The translations under genes were made by a program, and so were the position numbers. A stretch of DNA of 61,975 nt from Phycisphaerae bacterium (GTDB taxonomy: Bacteria; Planctomycetota; Phycisphaerae; Phycisphaerales; SM1A02): the NCBI GenBank assembly GCA_002716385.1, contig PBAX01000004.1, positions 8,088 through 70,062 of the forward strand, given 5' to 3'. This document shows positions 27,286 to 36,589 of the stretch, one piece after another. Numbering within the stretch: position 1 is the stretch's first letter; each line of letters begins with the position of its first letter. A model generated the notes under the pieces. The model was given only the letters and a program-made list of their open reading frames with translations. It was not told the DNA's origin and ran no database searches.

Positions 27286-27726
27286 CTACTGGTGGATGTC
27301 CGCTTCCGGTCCTTCGCCACCGATCTGCCCGCCTTCCCCGTAGGAGATCACGTCGTAGTCGGCGTTCTTTTCTCCCGGTACCAGCACGTAGTAGACATTG
27401 TCCCATGGGTCGTACAGGTGATCCTCGGAATTCAGATACGGCCCATTTCGGCCACCGCCATCCTCCGGACGCAACCTGAGCACGGTGATGTCGAAATCGC
27501 CGGACGGGCTGGAGAGTCCCTGGTCAAGAAGATATTGCTGAATGGCGGCGCGAATCCGGTTGGCTCCGATCTTGGCAGCCTGCGCCTTGCCCTCGGCACC
27601 TTGTCGCAGCATGGTCGTTGCGACGACACCACCGAGAATGGCGACAATGGTGACCATGACGATGACTTCAACGAGGGTGAAGCCCCGTCGGCGAGCAGTT
27701 CGTCTTTGGTGAATGTTGCGGTTCAT
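27286..27726 (-). CDS. gspG: Major pseudopilin GspG
   Basis: A 146-aa major pseudopilin forming the shaft of the T2SS pseudopilus. The class III signal is ARRRG-FTLVEVIVMVTIVAILGG (cleavage after Gly15, +5 Glu). The C-terminal part shows the GspG pattern DPWDNVYYVLVPG...YDVISYGEGGQIGGEG, the loop that binds calcium in this family. The ATG at 27726 has AGGAGA at the right distance; a longer reading would enter the gspF region. It is 31 bases from gspF. Confidence 0.92.
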   Translation of the reverse strand: MNRNIHQRRTARRRGFTLVEVIVMVTIVAILGGVVATTMLRQGAEGKAQAAKIGANRIRAAIQQYLLDQGLSSPSGDFDITVLRLRPEDGGGRNGPYLNSEDHLYDPWDNVYYVLVPGEKNADYDVISYGEGGQIGGEGPEADIHQ

Positions 27727-27757
27727 CGAAATTCTCCTGTTGAGATGAGTGGTGTCA

Positions 27758-29005
27758 TCAGGCGACCATGGATTGCATCTGAAGCAGTGGTAGCAGGATG
27801 GCGGCCAATACAAAGCCACCCACTCCTGCCATGACTATGATCAGCAGTGGGGGAAAGGCCTTTGTGAATAGCTTGAGTGAGATCGCCACCTGACGATCGA
27901 AGGCGCTGGCGGCATGCTGAAGCATGTTCTCCAGTTTTCCGGACCGTTCGCCGAGATGGACAACCTGAATGAGCAGGGGGGGGAACAAGCCACTGCGTTC
28001 CAGAGGGTCGGCGAGTGGACGTCCGGCGGTGACCTGCTCCTGGACTTCGTCGATCGACTTCATCATGGCGGCATTGCCGAGTGTGTCGCGAGTGATTCGC
28101 AGGCAATCCAGAATGGGAAGTCCGGCGTCAGCAAGTGTGCCCAGTGTACGCGTGAAGCGAGCCACCGCGATGTCTCTGAGCAGACGACCGAGAACTGGTA
28201 TCCGCAGCTTGGCGCGATCGAATGCATATCGGTTCTCCGGCGAGGCGATCCACGCCTTGAAGCCGACTACGCCGATGATGATCACGGCGAGCACCAGGAA
28301 CCACCAGTTCATCGCGAAGTCGGAGAGCCCCATCACCACTCTCGTCGGGAAAGGCATGACGGCGTCGGGTTTGGAGGCGATGATCGGCCCGAGCAGCTTC
28401 GGAATGAGGAAGACCACGAGGATGCCCGCGCTGGCGACGATCAGAGCGGCGACGATCAGTGGGTAGAAGGCTGCACTGAGCAGTTCTCTTCGGAGTTCGA
28501 CGCCGCGTTCCAGAAGATCGGCGAGTTGATGCAGGATCTCCGCGGACCGTCCGGAGGCGTCTGCCGCTCTGAGCATTCCGACGACGAGATCATTGAAGGG
28601 TTTGCCGTATTCGACGGCGGCCTTGTGCAGCGTATCGCCTGCTTCCACTCGCTCGATCATGAAATCAAGTATCACTGGAGCCGCTCGTCCAGTCGCCTGC
28701 TTTCGAATGGTCCGAATCGCCTGCATGAGCGGCAGGCCGGCTTCAAGTGCCGTGGCGAGCTCGCGAATGAGAGTCGCCATGTCGCCCTTGCTCATCGTAG
28801 GTCTGGATCGCGATTTGACGGATGCGATCTTCTTCTCAGTCGTTGTCCCCGGTTCCTGATCCGTCGCGGATGAGATCTCGATGTTGGTGGCGGTTTCGCC
28901 TCGCTGCATGAGTTGCCGGATGACTTCGCTGCGACTGTTTGCAGTGAGCGTTCCGCTGCTGCTCTGTCCGCTCGAGTTCGTACTTTGATAGCGATAAGTC
29001 GGCAT
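27758..29005 (-). CDS. gspF: Type II secretion inner-membrane platform protein GspF
   Basis: A 415-aa polytopic platform protein (GspF/PilC family) on which the pseudopilus assembles. It has the expected duplicated cytoplasmic domains: RELATALEAGLPLMQAIRTI in the first and FTRTLGTLADAGLPILDCLRI in the second, with the membrane helices YPLIVAALIVASAGILVVFL, a central one, and a C-terminal one. MPTYRYQ is the usual family start, so the ATG at 29005, four bases after the gspE stop, was chosen. Confidence 0.93.
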   Translation of the reverse strand: MPTYRYQSTNSSGQSSSGTLTANSRSEVIRQLMQRGETATNIEISSATDQEPGTTTEKKIASVKSRSRPTMSKGDMATLIRELATALEAGLPLMQAIRTIRKQATGRAAPVILDFMIERVEAGDTLHKAAVEYGKPFNDLVVGMLRAADASGRSAEILHQLADLLERGVELRRELLSAAFYPLIVAALIVASAGILVVFLIPKLLGPIIASKPDAVMPFPTRVVMGLSDFAMNWWFLVLAVIIIGVVGFKAWIASPENRYAFDRAKLRIPVLGRLLRDIAVARFTRTLGTLADAGLPILDCLRITRDTLGNAAMMKSIDEVQEQVTAGRPLADPLERSGLFPPLLIQVVHLGERSGKLENMLQHAASAFDRQVAISLKLFTKAFPPLLIIVMAGVGGFVLAAILLPLLQMQSMVA

Positions 29006-29009
29006 GGGG

Positions 29010-30614
29010 TCAGATGCTTTCCTCATCGACATCCTGCGTGGCTCGCAGAACCTCGGCGATGGTGGTGAGGCCTTCCGCTGCACGGAGGATTCCATCCTGC
29101 CGCATGGTCTGCATATCCTCGGCGATGACTTTCTTGAATTCAGCTACCGGGATGTTGTCGGCGATGGCCCTTCGGCTCGTCGCATTGATCTTGAGGATCT
29201 CGTAATAGCCGATTCTTCCGCTGTATCCCGACTGGTTGCATTTTTCGCATCCAGCGCCTTCCCAGACCTTCCCATCGAAGAGCAGCCTCTCCTGATCGGT
29301 TATTCGATGTGAGATGTCTTCATCAATGGGGACTTGTTGCCGGCAAATCTGGCAGATGCGTCTTCCGAGTCGCTGGGCAAGCAGGCCTTCCAGCACCGAA
29401 GCGATCAGATATGGCTCGACTCCCATGTCGACCAGTCGACCTACGGAACTCGGGGCATCATTTGTGTGCAGAGTCGAGAGGATGAGGTGGCCGGTCAACG
29501 CTGAGCGGATGGCGATGTCGGCCGTCTCGGCGTCGCGAATCTCGCCGACGAGGACGATGTCCGGATCCTGTCGGAGAATGTGTCTGAGTCCTGCGGCGAA
29601 GTCGAGACCGCGTTTGGGGTTGACGGGTATCTGATTGATGCCCTCGAGTTCGTATTCGACAGGATCCTCAACCGTGATGATCTTCTTCTGTGGGTCGTAG
29701 ATTCTCGCCAGAGATGCGTACAGAGTGGTCGTTTTGCCGGAACCGGTCGGACCGGTGACGAGAAACATGCCGTGCGGCTTGGACAGCAGGGTGTCCATCG
29801 TGTCACGGACTTCCGGACGCATGCCGAGCGTCTCGAGATCCAGTGCCAGAGAGCTCTTGTCCAGAATACGCATGACGACGGATTCGCCATAGAGGGTAGG
29901 GACCGTGGACACACGAATGTCGACCTTTCGCCCTTCGAACCGGAGCGAGATCTTCCCGTCCTGAGGAACGTAGCGTTCCGCGATGTTCATGCCCGACATG
30001 ATCTTGATACGACCGATCAATGCGGGTTGAAGATGCTTCGGCGGCGGGTCCTGGACATGCAGTACGCCGTCGATCCTATACCGGACCGTCAGGGTGTTCT
30101 CGAATGGCTCGACATGTACATCGGAGGCTCGCTTCTGGATCGCCTCCAGCAGGATGAGGTTCACAAGATTGATGAGGGTGGGTTCCTCAGCCATCCGATG
30201 GATGTCGTCGGCTTCGATCGCATCAAGGTTGTGTTCGAGTTCCTCTGATTCCGCCTCGGCGTCACCAGCCAACGCATCGGCCATCTTCGAAGCAGTGGTT
30301 CCGTAGTGCGTTCGCATCAGATCCATAAAGATGGGGCGTTCCATGCCCTCGCGTCTGACGGCCATTCCAGTCAGCGTGGCGACCTCGTCGGCGGATTCCG
30401 TGTCAAGTGGATCGAGCATCGCCAGGACAAGTCGCCCATCTTCGATCCGAAGTGGCACTACCCCGAGTCTGACGGCCTCATCGGCTCGCAGTGTGTCGAC
30501 CGCCGCCGGTTGGGCCTCGACGGCATTCTCATGCCAGAAGATTTCAAGCAGTTCGCATCTGGCGCGAATGCCTGCTGACTCCGGGTTGGTGGTTGTGACG
30601 CCGTTCTCGCTCAT
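29010..30614 (-). CDS. gspE: Type II secretion/pilus assembly ATPase GspE
   Basis: A 534-aa cytoplasmic hexameric ATPase (GspE/PilB family) that drives pseudopilus growth. N-terminal MshEN-like domain, then the catalytic core: Walker A GPTGSGKTT (about residue 285), VEDPVEYELEGINQ, the Walker B region DPDIVLVGEIRDAETA and the HTNDAPSS box. A zinc-binding module is present with CQIC (about 421) and CEKC (about 456). It is the first clear gsp gene of the operon; gspF follows four bases later. Confidence 0.95.
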   Translation of the reverse strand: MSENGVTTTNPESAGIRARCELLEIFWHENAVEAQPAAVDTLRADEAVRLGVVPLRIEDGRLVLAMLDPLDTESADEVATLTGMAVRREGMERPIFMDLMRTHYGTTASKMADALAGDAEAESEELEHNLDAIEADDIHRMAEEPTLINLVNLILLEAIQKRASDVHVEPFENTLTVRYRIDGVLHVQDPPPKHLQPALIGRIKIMSGMNIAERYVPQDGKISLRFEGRKVDIRVSTVPTLYGESVVMRILDKSSLALDLETLGMRPEVRDTMDTLLSKPHGMFLVTGPTGSGKTTTLYASLARIYDPQKKIITVEDPVEYELEGINQIPVNPKRGLDFAAGLRHILRQDPDIVLVGEIRDAETADIAIRSALTGHLILSTLHTNDAPSSVGRLVDMGVEPYLIASVLEGLLAQRLGRRICQICRQQVPIDEDISHRITDQERLLFDGKVWEGAGCEKCNQSGYSGRIGYYEILKINATSRRAIADNIPVAEFKKVIAEDMQTMRQDGILRAAEGLTTIAEVLRATQDVDEESI

Positions 30615-30662
30615 AAAGTGTTCTCTCGTTCAGAGGGCATTTTCATGGGGGATCAGCTGGCT

Positions 30663-32075
30663 TCAGTCATCCTGACTATTGCCGGGTCTGTCGATGCCTG
30701 CTCCATTGCCGAGATTCTTTGGGGCATCGGGCCGTTTGTCAGGTTTCTTTTCCTTGGTGCCTCTCTTGGTGGCCTGACCACCAGGATTCGTGAGTTTCAG
30801 GATTGTTTCCTTGTTTCCATCGCCTTCAGGAGAAACGTATGACCGGTCGTCATATCGTCTCGTGCCGTTGAGTTCGAAGAAGGCATCGTCTCCAAGCAGA
30901 TCTCGCAGCCGCTTCAGGTACTCCGATTCCAGTTCCCGCTTCTCCTGTTGAAGTTCGGTGAGGGGATTTTGCGGCCGTTCGACCTGTTCGCCATTGGATC
31001 GCCTGATCTGGTTCTCGAGACGTGCTCGCTGAGTTTCGGGTTCGCTGCTACGAGTAATGGCGTAGAGCTTGTCGTTGATCAAGGCCATCTGTCCGAGGAA
31101 TTCTCCGTACAGCGACCAGATGGCGTCATAGGTTTGCTTGTCGGCCTTCGGCCCGGGGCCTTCACCGCCACCCGCGGGGTCGTATGTGGCCAATGCCTCG
31201 TCGAAAACGCGTTCGGCGTTGGTCGTTCTGTAGATCTTCGGATACGCCCTTCGCAACGTCTCTGTCCTGAAGGCGTCGGCCTTTTCCGGATCAAGGACAG
31301 CGGCAATCTCCTCGCGGTAGAGGTCGTTGATATTGCGCACCTTGATTCGATGTTCGATGATCTTCTTCTTGACGTCGATGTCGACGGAGGGATTGTTGGT
31401 TCTATTCTGAAGAGAATCGAGCAGGCTGGTGTCCTCGCCTTCGATGAGCCTCTGTCGTGCATGAAGAGCCTGATCCAGCTGCATGGCGTAGTCGTCCATG
31501 ATTTGCTTGGCTGGTTCGATCTGGCTGTCGACATTGGTATCTCTCGCGATTATGAAAAGATCGACTCGTTCTCCGGAAAACTTCCCGTCATCCAGCTTCT
31601 TCTCTCGGTAGAGCCGACGGTTGAAGGCCGTCCAGAGTTCCTGCTGTTCAGGGATGAGGATGATCTTGACGTTTTCAATGAGTTGGCTGTTCAGCTCTTC
31701 TCGGCGCACCAGCCAGTCCTGAATCGGCATGACGACCATTTCAAGGATCTTGTCCTGTTGTCCTTGGCCTTTCATTGCCTTGATTTCGTTTGTCAGTGCC
31801 TCGATTTCCTGCTCCATCAGGAGCTTGCCGGCATCGAACTGCATTTCGTAGTCGTCGAAGATCGCTTCGGCAATGACGGCCTGGGTTTCATCCAGATCGA
31901 GCCCCTCGATGAAAATCAACAGGTCGCGTGTGAAGTACTCGGGCTCCATTGCCTGCGCCACGGCGGAGAGCTGAGCCTGTGATCGCTCAGCCGGCATGAG
32001 CGTCATGAACATGACCACGAAAAGGCCAAGAATCCAGTTGAGCTGGTTGGGTCGATGAGTAGAGACGAATTTCAT
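30663..32075 (-). CDS. Secreted helical protein with three Spy/CpxP-like repeats
   Basis: A 470-aa protein with an N-terminal signal peptide (LGLFVVMFMTLMPAERSQA). The mature part seems to hold three related helical units. Each begins with a segment like DYEMQFD, DYAMQLD or IWSLYGEF, and each ends with a turn followed by a helix (LIPEQQELWTAF, LDPEKADAFRTE, LGDDAFFEL). This resembles the LTxxQ-type helical hairpins of periplasmic Spy/CpxP/ZraP chaperones, but the match is weak. It lies 48 bases upstream of gspE on the same strand and may be in the same operon. A 222-bp gap upstream holds only small inverted repeats. Confidence 0.65.
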   Translation of the reverse strand: MKFVSTHRPNQLNWILGLFVVMFMTLMPAERSQAQLSAVAQAMEPEYFTRDLLIFIEGLDLDETQAVIAEAIFDDYEMQFDAGKLLMEQEIEALTNEIKAMKGQGQQDKILEMVVMPIQDWLVRREELNSQLIENVKIILIPEQQELWTAFNRRLYREKKLDDGKFSGERVDLFIIARDTNVDSQIEPAKQIMDDYAMQLDQALHARQRLIEGEDTSLLDSLQNRTNNPSVDIDVKKKIIEHRIKVRNINDLYREEIAAVLDPEKADAFRTETLRRAYPKIYRTTNAERVFDEALATYDPAGGGEGPGPKADKQTYDAIWSLYGEFLGQMALINDKLYAITRSSEPETQRARLENQIRRSNGEQVERPQNPLTELQQEKRELESEYLKRLRDLLGDDAFFELNGTRRYDDRSYVSPEGDGNKETILKLTNPGGQATKRGTKEKKPDKRPDAPKNLGNGAGIDRPGNSQDD

Positions 32076-32297
32076 GGTGCCTATTGCTCCGGGATCTGGT
32101 GTGTCAGAACTGACGAATACCTCTTGCCGGCATGTAGAACGCTGCTAGACGCCAGATCATTGGGCAAAATCCCAACATTGGAGCAGTTCAGCCATGCTTG
32201 GTGGGATTCTACCCCAGTAAGGGGGGTAGGCGAGCCGCCTATTTGACCTGTGGGGCCAGATTTGGGGGCATGAGGCCCGAAGGTGGCGGGTAATTGC

Positions 32298-33002
32298 TCA
32301 GGTCCCGGCAGGGCTGGTGGTCCGCTGCTCGATCCTCTTCTCGGAGACGGTCTGGACGATTCGGTTCACGAAAATACCAGGAGTGTGGATCTGGTCAGGG
32401 TCCAGAGTTCCCAGAGGAACGATCTCCTCGACCTCCGCTACGGTGATCTTTCCACACATGGCTACCAGGGGATTGAAATTGCGGGCGGTGCGTCGAAAGA
32501 CCAGATTGCCCGATGGGTCGGCTTTCCATGCCTTGACGAGGGACAGGTCCGCCACGATTCCACGCTCGAGTACGTAGGTCGATCCATCGAAATCCATGTG
32601 TGGCTTGTTCTCAGCTACGAGTGTGCCGACGCCTGTCTTGGTGTAGAAGCCTGGGATGCCTGAGCCACCGGCTCGCATCCGTTCAGCAAGTGTGCCCTGG
32701 GGTGTGAACTCCAGTTCAAGCTCGCCGGAGATGAACTGTCGTTCGAATTCTGCATTTTCACCTACATATGAACTCACCATCTTCCTGATCTGCCTCGATT
32801 GAAGCAGCAGACCCAGTCCCCAGTCGTCGACTCCTGCGTTGTTGGACACGGCGGTGAGATCCTTCGCGCCTGACTGGCAGAGCGCGATGATCAGCTGTTC
32901 CGGTATACCGCAGAGGCCGAAACCGCCTACGGCAACGGTCATGCCGTCATGGGTCAGCCCCTCAATCGCCTGATCTGGAGTTGTGAACGTCTTGTCTGAC
33001 AT
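32298..33002 (-). CDS. 3-oxoacid CoA-transferase subunit A
   Basis: A 234-aa subunit A of a type I CoA-transferase (ScoA/AtoD family), which moves CoA between succinyl-CoA or acetyl-CoA and a 3-oxo acid. The family blocks are [13 protein letters not shown] (about residues 26-38), [29 protein letters not shown] and the [20 protein letters not shown] tail. The catalytic glutamate is in subunit B, which normally follows at once. Here the next gene downstream is unrelated and no subunit B is present in the window. Substrate cannot be told from the sequence. Confidence 0.9.
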   Translation of the reverse strand: MSDKTFTTPDQAIEGLTHDGMTVAVGGFGLCGIPEQLIIALCQSGAKDLTAVSNNAGVDDWGLGLLLQSRQIRKMVSSYVGENAEFERQFISGELELEFTPQGTLAERMRAGGSGIPGFYTKTGVGTLVAENKPHMDFDGSTYVLERGIVADLSLVKAWKADPSGNLVFRRTARNFNPLVAMCGKITVAEVEEIVPLGTLDPDQIHTPGIFVNRIVQTVSEKRIEQRTTSPAGT

Positions 33003-33175
33003 GATATTGTCCGATGTTCGATGGACCGCCGAGTAGGGGATCCGGTTAGATCAGCCTCTGGAATGGAGCATGGCTTGGTGCCAAATTCTCACACTGCTCA
33101 GCATAGCGTGATGGTCGCCCCTTGTGACCCGCTTCTGGATTCCAGGGACGGCTGCGGTCAGTCTCTGTTGTCGCC

Positions 33176-34360
33176 ATGAAAGCCTCTGGTCTGAGAACTG
33201 TCGCCATCAGTCTTCTTGTCGGCCTGGCCACCTTGCCCGATGGCATGGTTCCGATCGCGCTCAATGCCGCGGTCGTCGAGCGATGGGGTGTTTCATTGCA
33301 GACGGCTCATTGGTTCACTGCGGCGGCCTTGCTTGGAGCCGTCGCTCTGTTTCCGCTTCTGGGTCCCATTCAACGACGTTGGAAGGCAGGCGCCTCGATC
33401 GCCTGGGCGTCTCTCATTAATGCGATCCTGCTGATTCTGTTGGCCTGTCCCATTCCATTCTGGCTGGCGATGATTCTGCGTATCGGAACCGGCGGCATGG
33501 ACATGGTGACACTGGCAATCCTGCTGGGGCTCCTTGAAGGAGGCGATCGGACACGGTCTGGGAGGCGTTATGGACCGGCGACACTGGCCATCATGCTCGG
33601 ACTGGCCATGGGCTTCACGGCTGGGGGCATACTCAGTCAGTTCATGCAGGCAGGCATCTTTCTTGTCGGGGCGTCATTCTCCATTCTTCTCGCGGTGGCG
33701 GCGGGATGCTCGGGTGGTCTTATTCGTGATGAGGCCATGGAGTTGGATTCGCCTACCGGAGGGGTGCGGTACTGGCCCACTTTGCTCTTCAGTTTCAGCG
33801 ACCGCGCCCTTTCCGCAGTCGTGACTGTTTCTGTCACGCTCTATCTCGTCAAGGAGATTGCGGTCAAGGAGACGCTTGTTGGCCCATCGATGTCGATGAT
33901 CCTTCTAATCATCGCGTTGGGCGCCTGGCCGGCTGGCATTCTGGCGGATCGAATCGGGCCTCTTCCAGTGAGAATCGTCGCGGTCATCGGCTATTCCGCC
34001 GGATTCGCCATGCTTGCCGCGGCACCATGGGTTCCCATCTGGGTGATCGTTCTAAGCCTAGGAATCATGGGTATTTTTGGTTCCGGGCTGGCCCCGTCCA
34101 TGTACATACTCGCGTCTAGTCGGGGTCGAGGTGCCATTGATATGGGGGGTATTCATGCGGCAGGCAATGCGGGATATCTATCTGGCTTGCTCGGCGCAGG
34201 TGGCTTGCTCGCGATCAGTGACGGCATGTCGACAATCAGCGCCTATCAGATCATCTTCTTGATCTTCACGACGATGTACCTCTTGTTGAATCTGCCAGCT
34301 ATCGCCGCCATGGCCGGTTGGCGTGTCCATCGTCCGGTCAGCGATACCCGATCCACCTGA
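33176..34360 (+). CDS. MFS transporter
   Basis: A 394-aa integral membrane protein with about 12 hydrophobic segments in two halves, such as AAALLGAVALFPLLGP and LACPIPFWLAMILRIGTGG in the first half and MSMILLIIALGAWPAGILADRIG in the second. ADRIGPLPVR is the MFS loop motif between helices of the second half. The substrate is unknown. The gene is divergent from the CoA-transferase subunit and its last 23 bases overlap the opposing ABC permease gene. Confidence 0.8.
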   Translation: MKASGLRTVAISLLVGLATLPDGMVPIALNAAVVERWGVSLQTAHWFTAAALLGAVALFPLLGPIQRRWKAGASIAWASLINAILLILLACPIPFWLAMILRIGTGGMDMVTLAILLGLLEGGDRTRSGRRYGPATLAIMLGLAMGFTAGGILSQFMQAGIFLVGASFSILLAVAAGCSGGLIRDEAMELDSPTGGVRYWPTLLFSFSDRALSAVVTVSVTLYLVKEIAVKETLVGPSMSMILLIIALGAWPAGILADRIGPLPVRIVAVIGYSAGFAMLAAAPWVPIWVIVLSLGIMGIFGSGLAPSMYILASSRGRGAIDMGGIHAAGNAGYLSGLLGAGGLLAISDGMSTISAYQIIFLIFTTMYLLLNLPAIAAMAGWRVHRPVSDTRST

Positions 34361-35681
34361 ACATCTCTATGGGGTTCGGAGGCTTGCCCTGCATGAGGAC
34401 TCCGATGCGGAAGATCCTCGAGGCGATCCAGATCATGGCGACCGCGCAGGTGAACCCCCACGCGATGCTGAATGCTATCTCCATCGGGTTGATGGGTTCC
34501 GTCGCGAGGATCCTCAGGATCATCATGAATGGGGTCAGTGGCGGTATGTAGGTGGTCACCAAAGCGACTGTTCCATTGGGCTCCTCGGCGATGATCGTCA
34601 TGAGGAACAGCGGAATCATGACGGCGAAGCTGACTGGCCCCAGAAGTGTCTGCGCATCTCTCAAGTCGCTGACCGCACTGCCGATTCCGGCCATGATGGC
34701 GGCGATCATCATGTAGGCCATCACCAGATAGATCAGCAGCAGAACGATATGCAGTGGCGTGATCAGATCTAGAACCGAGACGAGTATCAGGAAGGCGATC
34801 AGCACCGTCGAGAACATGGCGACCATGATCACGGTGACCATGGCATAGCCAAGAATCTTGCCGCTCATCAGTTCCATGGGGCTAACCGCGCTGAGAAGGA
34901 CCTCCATCACACGATTGGATTTCTCCTCGATCGTGGATGTAAGCAGGTAGTTGCCGCTAATGAAAGTCGTGATCCAGACCAGCATCATGAAGGCCATGGG
35001 AAGAAAACGTCGCAGATCGCCTATTTCCGTCTTCTCATCACCACCTTCCACGAGTCTGACGGTGGTCACACGTGGACGTGCGGTCAATCTCTGCACCAGC
35101 CCCGGATCAAGCCCCTGGCTGGAGAGCCTCGCCTCGACCAGTGCATTGCGACTTGAGCTTTCGAGCAATTCGGTATGGCTGGGTGGGGAGTCGGGGGAGA
35201 CGTAGATTCGGACTCTGTTCCCGTTCACTTCTCCGTCGAGGTCGAGCGCTTCTTCATCCACGACCACCAGCGCTGTGTAGCTGCCGTCGCGAATCCCCTT
35301 CTTGATCTCGTCGATTCTGGATGCCTGCATCGAGACGATGTCGATGTCCATCTTCGTTACCGCGACCTGTGAGGCGCTGCTGGCAGAGGCCTCGCTCAGC
35401 AGTACATCAGTGGCCTCTTCGGCACTTAGTCCTTTGATATCCGGAAGTGAGCTTGGTTTCTCAGGTTGGAGGGATTCCCTGAGAGGTTCGGTGATCGCAT
35501 CATCAGGGCTTATGACGGCGATTGTTCCAACGAGTGGTTTGGCTTCCGGTTGAAGGAAGATGCTTGCAAGAATCACGATAGCGCCGAAGCACAGCGGTGC
35601 GATGACCACTCCGATAACGAAAGCCTTGGTGAAGACGGTGTGCCTGAATTCCCGCCATGCGACGGTCCATGTCTTGTTCAT
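34338..35681 (-). CDS. ABC-2 type transporter permease (NatB-like)
   Basis: A 447-aa permease. One N-terminal helix (FVIGVVIAPLCFGAIVILA) is followed by an extracytoplasmic region of about 180 residues, then five or six helices (FMMLVWITTFISGNYLL, VTVIMVAMFSTVLIAFL, MAYMMIAAIMAGIGS and others). This is the layout of NatB-like sodium or lipid exporter permeases. It follows the ATPase gene with an ATGA overlap, so the pair forms one exporter. Substrate unknown. Confidence 0.85.
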   Translation of the reverse strand: MNKTWTVAWREFRHTVFTKAFVIGVVIAPLCFGAIVILASIFLQPEAKPLVGTIAVISPDDAITEPLRESLQPEKPSSLPDIKGLSAEEATDVLLSEASASSASQVAVTKMDIDIVSMQASRIDEIKKGIRDGSYTALVVVDEEALDLDGEVNGNRVRIYVSPDSPPSHTELLESSSRNALVEARLSSQGLDPGLVQRLTARPRVTTVRLVEGGDEKTEIGDLRRFLPMAFMMLVWITTFISGNYLLTSTIEEKSNRVMEVLLSAVSPMELMSGKILGYAMVTVIMVAMFSTVLIAFLILVSVLDLITPLHIVLLLIYLVMAYMMIAAIMAGIGSAVSDLRDAQTLLGPVSFAVMIPLFLMTIIAEEPNGTVALVTTYIPPLTPFMMILRILATEPINPMEIAFSIAWGFTCAVAMIWIASRIFRIGVLMQGKPPNPIEMFRWIGYR

Positions 35682-36589
35682 GAGGAGCTTTCTCCTCCGA
35701 CAAGGTCCACGAAGATGTCGTCAAGTGTCGGGCGACGAAGCTCGATGGATCTCAGGGCGATCGACGACGTGATCGTGGACATCAGCAATTGGATGTCGGC
35801 CTCCTGATCGAGATGCAGGTCGAAGCGTTCTTCGTCCCGAGAGATTTCGCGAATCCCCTGAAAATCAGGTATTTCCTGTTGCCGGGGATCCATGAGTTCG
35901 ATGGCCAGTACCCTCGGGTTGTAGCGTTCGTGGATGACATCGAGCGGGTCGTCCAGAAGCTTGATGCCCTTGTTTATCAGGAAGACTCGATCGCACAGTT
36001 GCTCAGCCTGATGAAGGACATGGGTGGAGAAGATGATGGTTCTTCCCTGATCATTGAGTTCACGGATGGTGCTGCCAAGGAGGCTGGCATTGACCGGGTC
36101 CAGGCCGGAGAAGGGCTCGTCGAGAATGATCAGCTCGGGTTCGTGCAGTACGGCAGCGATGAACTGAAGTTTCTGCTGTTGGCCCTTGGACAGTTCTTCG
36201 CATCGTCGATGGAGGACGTCCGGAAGTTCGAGACGTTCAAGCCACTGGTCGATCCGCTGATCGGCCTCGTGCTTGCGAAGGCCCTTGAGCCGTCCCACAT
36301 AGCGGAGGAACTGGTTGATTCGCATCTTTCTGTAGAGGCCGCGTTCCTCCGGGAGGTAGCCGATGCGATCCTTCGCCTGAAGGGCCGTGGCGCCGAGCAC
36401 TTCGATATGGCCGGCGTCGGGGTAGATGATCGACATGATCATCCTGATGGTCGTGCTCTTGCCGGCTCCATTGGGCCCGAGAAATCCGACGAGCGATCCT
36501 CGTGGAACCTGAAGGTCGAGATTCCGGACGGCTTGAACCGATCCGTAGCTCTTGTCCACATTCTGGATGGTGACCGCATTTTCGTTCAT
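35678..36589 (-). CDS. ABC transporter ATP-binding protein (NatA-like)
   Basis: A 303-aa ATPase. Walker A GPNGAGKST (about residues 39-47), signature LSKGQQQK, Walker B LIILDEPFSGLDP and the switch His in IIFSTHVLHQAEQ are all present. A C-terminal extension of about 80 residues follows the nucleotide-binding domain, typical of the NatA/ABC-2 exporter class. ATGA overlaps link it to the LolA-like gene before it and the permease after it. Confidence 0.92.
   Translation of the reverse strand: MNENAVTIQNVDKSYGSVQAVRNLDLQVPRGSLVGFLGPNGAGKSTTIRMIMSIIYPDAGHIEVLGATALQAKDRIGYLPEERGLYRKMRINQFLRYVGRLKGLRKHEADQRIDQWLERLELPDVLHRRCEELSKGQQQKLQFIAAVLHEPELIILDEPFSGLDPVNASLLGSTIRELNDQGRTIIFSTHVLHQAEQLCDRVFLINKGIKLLDDPLDVIHERYNPRVLAIELMDPRQQEIPDFQGIREISRDEERFDLHLDQEADIQLLMSTITSSIALRSIELRRPTLDDIFVDLVGGESSS

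Noticed and set aside
32207..32241. Inverted repeats CTACCCC/GGGGTAG and TAGGCG/CGCCTA as a terminator of the CoA-transferase gene
   Set aside because: Stems are short and no T run follows on the minus strand, so I do not call a terminator.
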